Below, piece by piece: positions 33,857-41,610 of a stretch of 64,000 bases of DNA. Within the stretch, counting starts at the first letter, position 1, and every line of letters starts with the position of its first letter. The notes beneath the pieces were generated by a model that saw nothing but the letters and a program-made list of their open reading frames with translations, was not told the origin of the DNA and searched no databases. Origin of the DNA: Micromonospora sp. Llam0 (GTDB lineage Bacteria; Actinomycetota; Actinomycetes; Mycobacteriales; Micromonosporaceae); the NCBI RefSeq assembly GCF_003751085.1, contig NZ_RJJY01000002.1, positions 1,302,001 to 1,366,000 of the forward strand, read 5' to 3'. The position numbers were made by a program, and so were the translations under genes.

Positions 33857-34882
33857 GTGGTCGGCACGACGATAATCCGGCGGCGCTCCGGTGCGGCGGC
33901 GTCACTCGTTGCGCTGGTCACCGCGATCGCGCTGGTGATCGGCACACCGGTCGCCTCGGCCGCGCCCGACGCCCCGGACGAAGGCGACAACAAGAGCCTG
34001 CGCGAGGTCCTGGAAGCCGCCTCCAAGGGGCACATCGAAGCAAAGGCCAAGCTGGACAACTCCAAGAAGCGCCAGAAGGAGCTGACCGCCCAGTACGACG
34101 CCGTACAGGATCGGCTCGTCTCGCTCACCGACGAGGTCGGGCTGATGGCGGCCGAGTCCTACCGGGTGGGGCGGCTGACCTCGGTCACCCTGCTGCTGAA
34201 CAGCGCCTCCCCGGCCGACATGCTGGACCGCGCCGCCGGGCTGGAGGTGATGGCCCAGCGGGAGGGCCGCAACCTGCGGGCGCTCACCGAAGCTCACGAG
34301 CAGGCCGCCCGGGCCAAGGCCGCGATCGACAACGAGGTACGGGAGCAGGAAAAGCAGGTCGCCATCATGGCCCGCAAGAAGCAGGACGCCGAGCGTGCCC
34401 TGGCGGCCGTCGGCGGCCAGTCCAGCGGCGGATTCGTCAGCACCACCTCGGCCGCCGCCAAACCCGCGCCCCGCAACTCCGACGGCTCCTGGCCCTCCGA
34501 GTCCTGCAACGTCGACGACCCGACCACCTCCGGCTGCATCACGCCGCGCACCCTGCACGCCTTGAACCAGGCAAAGGCGGCCGGCTTCACCCGGTACGTC
34601 TCCTGCTTCCGTAACGGCGGCAGCGGCGAGCACCCCAAGGGCCGGGCCTGCGACTTCTCCGCCGAAGCCGGCGGATTCCAGAACCGCGCCGCCACCGGCG
34701 GCAACCGCACGTACGGCAACAACCTCGCCAGCTACTACATCAACAACGCCGACCGGCTCGGTGTGCTCTACGTCATCTGGTACCGGCAGATCTGGATGCC
34801 CGGCACCGGTTGGCGGTCGTACAACGGCGGCGGCAGCCCGGCCGGCGACCACACCAACCACGTGCATCTGTCGATGCTCTGA
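33857..34882 (+). CDS. secreted coiled-coil protein with C-terminal ARB-07466-like domain
   Basis: 341 residues from GTG 33857; AGGAGG lies eight bases upstream. A signal peptide (ALVIGTPVASAA) is followed by an extended coiled coil (residues 40-180, LREVLEAASKGHIEAKAKLD and so on), as in peptidoglycan-hydrolase regulators. The C-terminal 120 residues start WPSESCNVDDPTTSGC and contain YVSCFRNGGSGEHPKGRACD and HTNHVHLS; this resembles the ARB-07466-type domain with conserved His and Cys, possibly a metal-dependent peptidase-like fold. The stop region is duplicated in tandem. Confidence 0.8.
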   Translation: MVGTTIIRRRSGAAASLVALVTAIALVIGTPVASAAPDAPDEGDNKSLREVLEAASKGHIEAKAKLDNSKKRQKELTAQYDAVQDRLVSLTDEVGLMAAESYRVGRLTSVTLLLNSASPADMLDRAAGLEVMAQREGRNLRALTEAHEQAARAKAAIDNEVREQEKQVAIMARKKQDAERALAAVGGQSSGGFVSTTSAAAKPAPRNSDGSWPSESCNVDDPTTSGCITPRTLHALNQAKAAGFTRYVSCFRNGGSGEHPKGRACDFSAEAGGFQNRAATGGNRTYGNNLASYYINNADRLGVLYVIWYRQIWMPGTGWRSYNGGGSPAGDHTNHVHLSML

Positions 34883-34915
34883 CCTAACCACGTGCATCTC
34901 TCGATGCTCTGACCT
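34856..34915 (+). repeat. 30-bp tandem duplication spanning the stop codon
   Basis: Two 30-bp copies, 34856-34885 and 34886-34915, each begin AACCACGTGCATCT and end TGCTCTGACCT; they differ only at 34870 (g) versus 34900 (c). The first copy contains the functional TGA; because 30 is a multiple of three, the second copy repeats the C-terminal codons and stop in frame. It looks like a recent slippage or recombination event. Confidence 0.95.
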
Positions 34916-34960
34916 GGCCTCCGTGCATCCCGCTCGACCTCCGGTCGGGCGGCGGGCCGG

Positions 34961-36619
34961 ATGCGTACCATCACTGCGATGGACTCGCCACCACCGGACG
35001 TCGCCACCGACAGCGCCGACCCGGCAGACTCCGCCGCCGGCACCCAGCCCGCAGCCGGCACCCAGGTCGAGGCACCGCCGGCCACGCCGCTGCGGCCCGG
35101 CCTGGCCGCCGCGCTGGTCTTCGTCTCCAGCGGCGCCGTACTGGTGCTGGAGATCGTCGCGCTGCGGCTGGTCGGGCCGTACATCGGGGTGACCCTGCAG
35201 ACCAACAGCGCGGTGATCGGCGTCGCGCTGGCCGCGATCGCCTACGGCACCTGGATCGGTGGCCGGATCGCCGACCGCCGCGACCCCCGCCCGCTGCTGC
35301 CGGCCGCGCTGGTCCTCGCCGGGATCACCACCGCGATCACCCTCCCGCTGGTGCGGTACGCCGGTGAACTACTGCGCGGCAGCGCCGTGGTGGGCATCCT
35401 GCTGCTCACCATGGTGGCCATCGTGCTGCCGGCCGCGCTGCTCTCGGCGGTCACCCCACTGGTGATCAAACTCCAGCTCGGCGACCTGAACCGCACCGGC
35501 GAGGTGGTCGGCAAGCTGTCCAGCATCGGTACGCTCGGCGCGATCACCGCCACCCTCGGCACCGGCTTCTTCCTGGTCGCCACGCTACCCAGCAGCGTGA
35601 TCATGATGACGTTGGCGCTGCTGCTCGGCGGCTGCGGCATCGCCCTCGGGGTGCATCTCCACCTGCACCGCACCCGGCCACCCGCCACGACCACCGCCAC
35701 CGGCGGCACCGCAGGCGGCGGCCGGGCCGGCACCGCCACCCGGGCCGCCGTCGCCGTGATCGGGCTGCTCGCCGTCGGCCTCGCCGTCGTCGCACCCGAC
35801 CCGTGCGACGTGGAAACCGAGTACCACTGCGCCACCGTGCAGGCCGACCCGGACCGCGACTCCGGCCGGCTGCTGCTGCTCAACTCGGCCCGGCACTCGT
35901 ACGTGGACCTCGACGACCCCACCCATCTGGAGTTCGCCTACACCAAATGGATCGGCGCCGCCCTCGACGTGACCGCCCCACCCGCAGAACCGCTCGACGC
36001 GCTGCACCTCGGCGGCGGCGGCTTCACCATGCCCCGGTACCTCAGCGCCACCCGGCCGGGCACCCGCAACACCGTCTACGAGATCGACGGTGGACTGGTC
36101 GACCTGGGCGTGCGGAAGCTCGACGTACAGCCGGGTCCCGACCTGGCCGTGGTGGTCGGCGACGCCCGGATCCTGGTCACCGACCTGCCCACGGACAGCG
36201 TCGACGTGGTCGTCGGGGACGCCTTCGGGCACCTGGTGGTGCCCTGGCACCTGGCCACCCGGGAAATGGCCGCCGAGATCCGCCGGGTGACCCGACCGGA
36301 CGGCATCTACCTGCAGAACGTGATCGACTACCCGCCACTACGGTTCATCCAGGCCGAGGTGGCCACCGTCGCGGCCGAGTTCCCCGAGGTGGCCCTGATC
36401 ACCCGGCCGGGGGCGTCGACCCGGCTCAGCGGCAGCAACTTCGTCATCCTCGCCGCCGACCGACCGCTGCCGTTGGACGAGGTACGGGCCCGGTTGACCG
36501 CTTCGGTCGGCGCCGAGTTCGATCTGCTCGCCGGGGACGAACTGACCGATTTCGTGGCCGACGCGCAGCCGCTCACCGACGACTATGCCCCGGTCGACCA
36601 GCTGCTTGTCGCCCCCTGA
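34961..36619 (+). CDS. membrane protein with spermidine-synthase-like domain
   Basis: 552 residues from ATG 34961 (ATG 34979 is an alternative). After an Ala/Pro-rich start, seven to eight hydrophobic helices (residues 45-250, e.g. LEIVALRLVGPYIGV) resemble the fused MFS-like half of prokaryotic spermidine-synthase-like proteins. Residues 290-545 are a Rossmann methyltransferase-like fold: DALHLGGGGFTMPRYL, VYEIDGGLVDLGVRKL, VVVGDARIL, VVVGDAFG. The aminopropyl-transfer GGG and acidic motifs are kept, but enzyme activity in these fusions is unproved. Confidence 0.85.
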   Translation: MRTITAMDSPPPDVATDSADPADSAAGTQPAAGTQVEAPPATPLRPGLAAALVFVSSGAVLVLEIVALRLVGPYIGVTLQTNSAVIGVALAAIAYGTWIGGRIADRRDPRPLLPAALVLAGITTAITLPLVRYAGELLRGSAVVGILLLTMVAIVLPAALLSAVTPLVIKLQLGDLNRTGEVVGKLSSIGTLGAITATLGTGFFLVATLPSSVIMMTLALLLGGCGIALGVHLHLHRTRPPATTTATGGTAGGGRAGTATRAAVAVIGLLAVGLAVVAPDPCDVETEYHCATVQADPDRDSGRLLLLNSARHSYVDLDDPTHLEFAYTKWIGAALDVTAPPAEPLDALHLGGGGFTMPRYLSATRPGTRNTVYEIDGGLVDLGVRKLDVQPGPDLAVVVGDARILVTDLPTDSVDVVVGDAFGHLVVPWHLATREMAAEIRRVTRPDGIYLQNVIDYPPLRFIQAEVATVAAEFPEVALITRPGASTRLSGSNFVILAADRPLPLDEVRARLTASVGAEFDLLAGDELTDFVADAQPLTDDYAPVDQLLVAP

Positions 36620-36667
36620 TGCGTTTCCGCAGGTGTAGCTTGGGCCAGATCGGGCAACTCGGGTGTC

Positions 36668-38257
36668 ATGGGCGGGGTGGCGAACGACTGCGGGCAACTG
36701 CTCGGTGACCGGTACCGGCTGATCCAACGGCTCGGCACCGGCGGGACGTCGGTGGTCTGGCGCGGCTACGACGAGATCCTCGACCGGCAGGTCGCGATCA
36801 AGGTCCTCGCCCCGCAGTACGCCCCCGACCAGGTGTTCCGCCACCGGATCCGGGTGGAGGCGCAGGCCGCCGCCCGGCTGTGCCACCCACACATCACCAA
36901 CGTCTACGACTACGGCGAAGCCGTCCGGGACGAAGCCACCCTGCCGTACGTGGTGATGGAGCTGGTGGACGGCGAGTCGCTGGCCACCCGGCTGCGCCGG
37001 AAACACATCCTGTCCTGGCGGGACGCGGTGGTCGCCTGCGCCGAGGTCGCCTCGGCGCTGGCCGCCGCGCACGCCACCGGCGTCGTCCACCGCGACGTCA
37101 CCCCGGCCAACGTCATGCTGACCAGCACCGGAGCGAAGGTCGTCGACTTCGGTATCTCCGCGTTGGCCGGCGAGAGCGACGTCGGCCCCGACGGCAACCT
37201 GCTCGGCACCCCGGCGTACCTGGCGCCGGAGCGCCTCAACGGCGGCCAGGTCTCCCCGGCCACCGACGTGTACGCCGTCGGCCTGCTGCTCTACCGCTCA
37301 CTCACCGGCCGGCTGCCCTGGCAGGCCGCGAGCGTCACCCAGATGCTGCGGGCACACCTGCACACCGTGCCCGACCCGATGCCGCCGGTCGCCGGACTGC
37401 CGGCCGAGGTGGTCGACCTCACCCTGCGGTGCCTGGCCAAATGCCCGGCGGACCGGCCGACCAGCGAGGAGGTGGCGAAGACGTTGGCGGCCTCCGTCGG
37501 GGTCGCCGCCGGGCTGTCGCCGTCGATGGTGGCGCCGCTACCGAACCGGCCGGGCTCCGACACCGACGGCGGCACCGACGACGGCCCGCCACCCGTCGGC
37601 GTCGACGTCACCTGCGGGCTGGAGGTCACCGGGCTGGACCTGCCGGTCGCGACCGGCACCGGCCGACGCCGCCGGCTGCGGACCTCGTGGGTGCAGCGCC
37701 GGGCGGAAGCCGTGGTGATCGGGGTCGGCCTGATGCTGCTCAGCGCCCTGGTCTGGGCCGGAGCCGGTGCCACGCCGGCCACCGACCGATTCCGCGAGGC
37801 GGTGGCCGCGCCGCCGGACTTCGGGCTCGCCGCCCAGTCCTCGGTGCCCTGCCGGGTCGAATACACGGTGCGCGGCGACTCCGGGCGGGAGTTCGTCGCG
37901 GCGGCCACCGTCACCAACACCGGTTCCGCCGAGCTGACCGACTGGTCGCTGCGCTTCGCCTTCCCCGGCACCCAGCGGCTCACCGCGGTGCGGGGCGGGC
38001 AGTGGGAACAGCAGGGCGGCGACGTACGGCTGCGGCCGGCGGCCGACGCCACCACCCTGGCCCCGGGGGCGACCGCGCAGCTCCAACTGGCCGGTGACTA
38101 CGACGGGGTCAACACGCTGCCGCTGGAGTTCCACCTCGACGAGCTGATCTGCGGCGTGTCCGTCGCGGCGGTCCCCGGGCAGGCGGCGGGCGCGACGACC
38201 GAACTGCTGGAAACGGCGACCGGTCAGCCCGCCACCGACCCGTCCCCGGTCCGGTAG
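36668..38257 (+). CDS. receptor Ser/Thr kinase with extracellular CBM2-like cellulose-binding domain
   Basis: 529 residues. Residues 15-275 are a PknB-type kinase with all catalytic elements: GTGGTS loop, K45 in VAIK, E64, HRDVTPAN (D143, N148), DFG at 160 and the APE element. A linker precedes one membrane helix at about 348-368. The outside part (about 393-500) reads as a family-2 carbohydrate-binding module: TNTGSAELTDWSLRFAFPG, then GQWEQQGGDVRLRP and TLAPGATAQ, flanked by C395 and C495, the classical disulfide. It may sense cellulose or chitin at the cell surface; ligand and target are inference. Confidence 0.92.
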   Translation: MGGVANDCGQLLGDRYRLIQRLGTGGTSVVWRGYDEILDRQVAIKVLAPQYAPDQVFRHRIRVEAQAAARLCHPHITNVYDYGEAVRDEATLPYVVMELVDGESLATRLRRKHILSWRDAVVACAEVASALAAAHATGVVHRDVTPANVMLTSTGAKVVDFGISALAGESDVGPDGNLLGTPAYLAPERLNGGQVSPATDVYAVGLLLYRSLTGRLPWQAASVTQMLRAHLHTVPDPMPPVAGLPAEVVDLTLRCLAKCPADRPTSEEVAKTLAASVGVAAGLSPSMVAPLPNRPGSDTDGGTDDGPPPVGVDVTCGLEVTGLDLPVATGTGRRRRLRTSWVQRRAEAVVIGVGLMLLSALVWAGAGATPATDRFREAVAAPPDFGLAAQSSVPCRVEYTVRGDSGREFVAAATVTNTGSAELTDWSLRFAFPGTQRLTAVRGGQWEQQGGDVRLRPAADATTLAPGATAQLQLAGDYDGVNTLPLEFHLDELICGVSVAAVPGQAAGATTELLETATGQPATDPSPVR

Positions 38258-38302
38258 GACACCGGTGGGCGGTCCGGCTCTGATGACGCGGTAGGTACGG
38301 GT

Positions 38303-38977
38303 TCAGGTGGCGGCGGCGAACCGCTGCACCTGTTCGGTGGTGCCGGAGACGATCAGCAGGGCACCTTCGCGCAGCTCAGTGTCGCCGTCGGCGTAGGTGA
38401 AGCGTTCCCCCGGTATCTTCACCCCGATCACCGTCACCCCGTACCGCGACCGCAGGTCGGTCTCGCCGAGCCGCCGGCCCGCCGTACCGCTCGGCAGCCG
38501 GGTCTCGGCGATCGAGAACCCGTCGTCGAACTCGATGAAGTCGAGCATCTTGCTGGTGATCAGGTGTGCCACCCGGTCGCCCATCGCGGCCTCCGGATAG
38601 ATGACGTGCCGGGCGCCGACGGAACGCAGAATCTTGCCGTGCTTGCCGGAGACCGCCTTGGCCCACACCTCGGTGACGCCGATCTCGGCGAGGCTGAGCA
38701 CGGTCAACACGCTGGCCTCGACGTCCGAGCCGATGCCGACCACCACCCGCTGGAAGTCCCGCAGACCCAGTTGACGCAGCGCCTCGGTGTCGGTCGAGTC
38801 GGCCTGCACCACGTACGTCAGCCGGTCCGCCCAGTGCTGGACCACCGCCGGGCTGGAGTCGACGCCGAGCACGTCGAAGCCCATCCGCAGCATCGAGTCG
38901 GCGACCTGGCCGCCGAACCGGCCGAGCCCGATGATGACTGCGGTCCGGGTGGACCTGGTGCCGGTACGGTCAGCCAA
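38303..38977 (-). CDS. trkA: TrkA/KtrA-type potassium channel gating subunit
   Basis: 224 residues with an RCK layout: TrkA_N Rossmann domain (VIIGLGRFGGQVADSMLRMG, VLGVDSSPAVVQHWAD, VVQADSTDTEALRQLG) and TrkA_C domain near residues 145-220. It binds NAD(H)/ATP and gates the TrkH-type pore. The start is TTG 38977, the only start codon near the domain; it overlaps the trkH stop by 8 nt, and GGAGGAG lies about 12 bases upstream. Confidence 0.9.
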   Translation of the reverse strand: MADRTGTRSTRTAVIIGLGRFGGQVADSMLRMGFDVLGVDSSPAVVQHWADRLTYVVQADSTDTEALRQLGLRDFQRVVVGIGSDVEASVLTVLSLAEIGVTEVWAKAVSGKHGKILRSVGARHVIYPEAAMGDRVAHLITSKMLDFIEFDDGFSIAETRLPSGTAGRRLGETDLRSRYGVTVIGVKIPGERFTYADGDTELREGALLIVSGTTEQVQRFAAAT

Positions 38978-40316
38978 CGATGGGTCGCTCCTCCGGGTAG
39001 TGGAACCGCCGCCGCCGGGTGTTCAACGCGATCGCCGAGCCCAACGTGACGCTGCCGATCCGGCCGACGAACATCAGCCCGGCGAGCAGCACCTGAGCGG
39101 GGTCGGGCAGGTCACCGGTGATCCCGGTGGACAGCCCGGTCGTGCCGAACGCCGACGTCACCTCGTACAGCGCCTGCTCGCCGCCGATGTCGTCGGTCAG
39201 GCTGATCAGCGCCAGCGTGCCGGCCCCGACCAGCGCCACCCCGATCAGTGCCACGGTCAGCGCCTGGCGTTGGCTGGCCGCCGCGATCCGGCGCCGGCCG
39301 ATCACCACGTCGTGCTCGCCGCGCAGCTCCGACCAGATGACGAAGGCCAGCAGAAAAAAGGTGGTCACCTTGATGCCGCCGGCGGTGCTGGCGCTGCCAC
39401 CGCCGATGAACATCATCCCGATGGAGACCGCCGTCGTCTCCGGGTTGAACGCTCCGTTGTCGACCGTGTTGAACCCGCCGGACCGGGTCATCACGTCCTG
39501 GAACAGCGCGGCCAGCAGCTTCTCCGGCAGGTCGAGCGGACCGAGGGTACGCGGGTTGGCCCACTCGAAGGTGAGCATGCTGACGAAGCCGGTGCCGATC
39601 AGCGCCAGCGTGCCCCACACGGTCAGCCGGGTGTGCACCGACCAGCGCTGCGGCCGGCCGTGCTCGCGGGCCAGCTCGAACAGGGCCGGGAAGCCGAGCC
39701 CGCCGACCACCACACCGACGATCAGCGGCAGGCAGATCCACCAGTCGCCGACGAACTGGACCAGCCCGTCGGAGTAGAGGGCGAAGCCGCCGTTGTTGAA
39801 CGCCTGGACGGCGTGGAACAGCCCGTACCACAGGGCCCGGGGCGGCGGGTAGTCGTAGTGCAGCCACAGCCGGGCGGCCAGGATGAGGGTGATCGCCGTT
39901 TCGGCGCCGAGCATCGTCGCCGCGATCCGCAGCAGCACCCGCCGGATGTCGGACAGCGCGAGGCTGTTGGTCTCGGCCTGCGCGGTGAGCCGGCTGCGCA
40001 GCCCCAGCCGGCGGGACACCAGCAGGCCGAGCAGGGTGGCCAGCGACATGATCCCGAAGCCGCCGAGCTGGGTGAGCAGGGTGATCAGCGCCAAGCCGAG
40101 CGGCGTCCAGTAGGCCGGGGTGTCGGTGACGGCCAGCCCGGTCACGCAGACCGCCGAGGTGGCGGTGAACAGGGCCGTGACAAAGGGTGCCGCGTCGGGT
40201 CCCTGGCGGCTGGCCGGCACCATCATCAGTACGGTGCCCACGGCGATCGCCCCGAGGAACGCGATCGGCACGATCCGGGCGGGGTTTCGCAGCGGCCGGC
40301 GCATCACAGATGTCAT
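38970..40316 (-). CDS. trkH: TrkH/KtrB-type potassium transporter
   Basis: 448 residues, ATG 40316 (ATG 40304 possible). Eight to ten membrane helices and the four selectivity-filter loops of the family are visible: SAVCVTGLAV, NNGGFALYS, MTRSGGFNTVDN and SAFGTTGLST. It forms the ion-conducting subunit whose gating partner TrkA is encoded immediately after it, with overlapping ends. Confidence 0.93.
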   Translation of the reverse strand: MTSVMRRPLRNPARIVPIAFLGAIAVGTVLMMVPASRQGPDAAPFVTALFTATSAVCVTGLAVTDTPAYWTPLGLALITLLTQLGGFGIMSLATLLGLLVSRRLGLRSRLTAQAETNSLALSDIRRVLLRIAATMLGAETAITLILAARLWLHYDYPPPRALWYGLFHAVQAFNNGGFALYSDGLVQFVGDWWICLPLIVGVVVGGLGFPALFELAREHGRPQRWSVHTRLTVWGTLALIGTGFVSMLTFEWANPRTLGPLDLPEKLLAALFQDVMTRSGGFNTVDNGAFNPETTAVSIGMMFIGGGSASTAGGIKVTTFFLLAFVIWSELRGEHDVVIGRRRIAAASQRQALTVALIGVALVGAGTLALISLTDDIGGEQALYEVTSAFGTTGLSTGITGDLPDPAQVLLAGLMFVGRIGSVTLGSAIALNTRRRRFHYPEERPIVG

Positions 40317-40473
40317 ACCACCGCAAAACCGAAAAAAACCGGAGATCGATCGGCATTCATGTGATAGTCGGCCGGTCACCGTCCGCCCGTCGCCCGCAGG
40401 TCTCCCACCCGTCGTCCCGGGCGTCTTCACTGACGCCCGACCGCGCCCCGGGAACCCCTGTGAGGAGACGACG

Positions 40474-41586
40474 TTGTCGCGTACTCTGCCGATCATGCTG
40501 CTCGCCGGCACCCTGCTGGCCACCATGGCGATCCCGTCCGCCGCCACCGCGACCGACCCGGCGGCCCGCGGCAAGCCGCAGGCCGAGCCGAAACCACTGG
40601 TCATCGCGCACCGAGGGGCCAGCGGCTACCGGCCGGAACACACCCTGGAGGCGTACCGGCTGGCGATCCGCCAGGGCGCCGACTACATCGAGCCCGACCT
40701 GGTGTCGACCGCCGACGGGGTGCTGGTCGCCCGGCACGAGAACGAGATCTCCGGCACCACCGACGTCGCCGACCGCGCCGAGTTCGCCGACCGGCGGACC
40801 ACCAGAACCATCGACGGGCGCTCCGTCACCGGCTGGTTCACCGAGGACTTCACCCTGGCCGAGCTGCGTACCCTGCGAGCCGTGGAGCGGCTGCCGCAGG
40901 TCCGGCCGACCAACACGGCGTTCGACGGCGAGTTCGCGGTGCCGACCCTGCAGGAGGTCATCGACCTGGCCCGGTCGCAGAGCCGCCGGCTGGGCCGGAC
41001 CATCGGCATCTACCCGGAGACCAAGCACCCCACCTACTTCCAGTCGATCGGACTGCCGCTGGAGGAGCCGCTGGTCGACACGCTGCGACGCAACAAGCTG
41101 ACCCGGCGTACCGACGCGGTGTTCATCCAGTCCTTCGAAACCGCCAACCTGCGCAAGCTGAGCCGGATGACCAACGTGCGGCTGGTGCAGCTGCTCGGCG
41201 GCAGCGGCCGGCCGTACGACTTCGTCGTGGCCGGTGACCCGCGCGGCTACGCCGACCTGGCCACCCCGGACGGGCTCGCCTGGATCAGCCGGTACGCCGA
41301 CGCCATCGGACCCACCAAGGACCTGATCGTGCCGCGCGACGCCGACGGCGCGCTGCTGGCCCCGACCTCGCTGATCCGCGACGCCCACCGGGCCCGGCTG
41401 GCGGTGCACGCCTGGACGTTCCGGGCGGAGAACCAGTTCCTGCCGGCCGACCACCGCATCGGCACCGACCCGGCCGCCCGGGGCGACATCACCGCCGAGT
41501 ACGAGCTGTTCTACAGCCTCGGGCTGGACGGGCTGTTCGCCGACCACCCGGACACCGCGGTGGCGGTCCGCGCCGCCACCCGCTGA
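40474..41586 (+). CDS. secreted glycerophosphodiester phosphodiesterase
   Basis: 370 residues from TTG 40474, with GAGGAG six bases upstream, giving a signal peptide (MLLAGTLLATMAIPSAATA). GDPD TIM-barrel landmarks: VIAHRGASGYRPEHT, GADYIEPDLVSTADGVLVARHE, IGIYPETKHP and the final FADHPDTAV. It hydrolyses glycerophosphodiesters to an alcohol and glycerol-3-phosphate outside the cell; metal-binding His/Glu/Asp are present. Acidic pairs after HENEISG fit the PstS/GlpQ-type family length. Confidence 0.93.
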   Translation: MSRTLPIMLLAGTLLATMAIPSAATATDPAARGKPQAEPKPLVIAHRGASGYRPEHTLEAYRLAIRQGADYIEPDLVSTADGVLVARHENEISGTTDVADRAEFADRRTTRTIDGRSVTGWFTEDFTLAELRTLRAVERLPQVRPTNTAFDGEFAVPTLQEVIDLARSQSRRLGRTIGIYPETKHPTYFQSIGLPLEEPLVDTLRRNKLTRRTDAVFIQSFETANLRKLSRMTNVRLVQLLGGSGRPYDFVVAGDPRGYADLATPDGLAWISRYADAIGPTKDLIVPRDADGALLAPTSLIRDAHRARLAVHAWTFRAENQFLPADHRIGTDPAARGDITAEYELFYSLGLDGLFADHPDTAVAVRAATR

Positions 41587-41610
41587 CCGGTCCTTGCTAC
41601 GGTCCATGGC

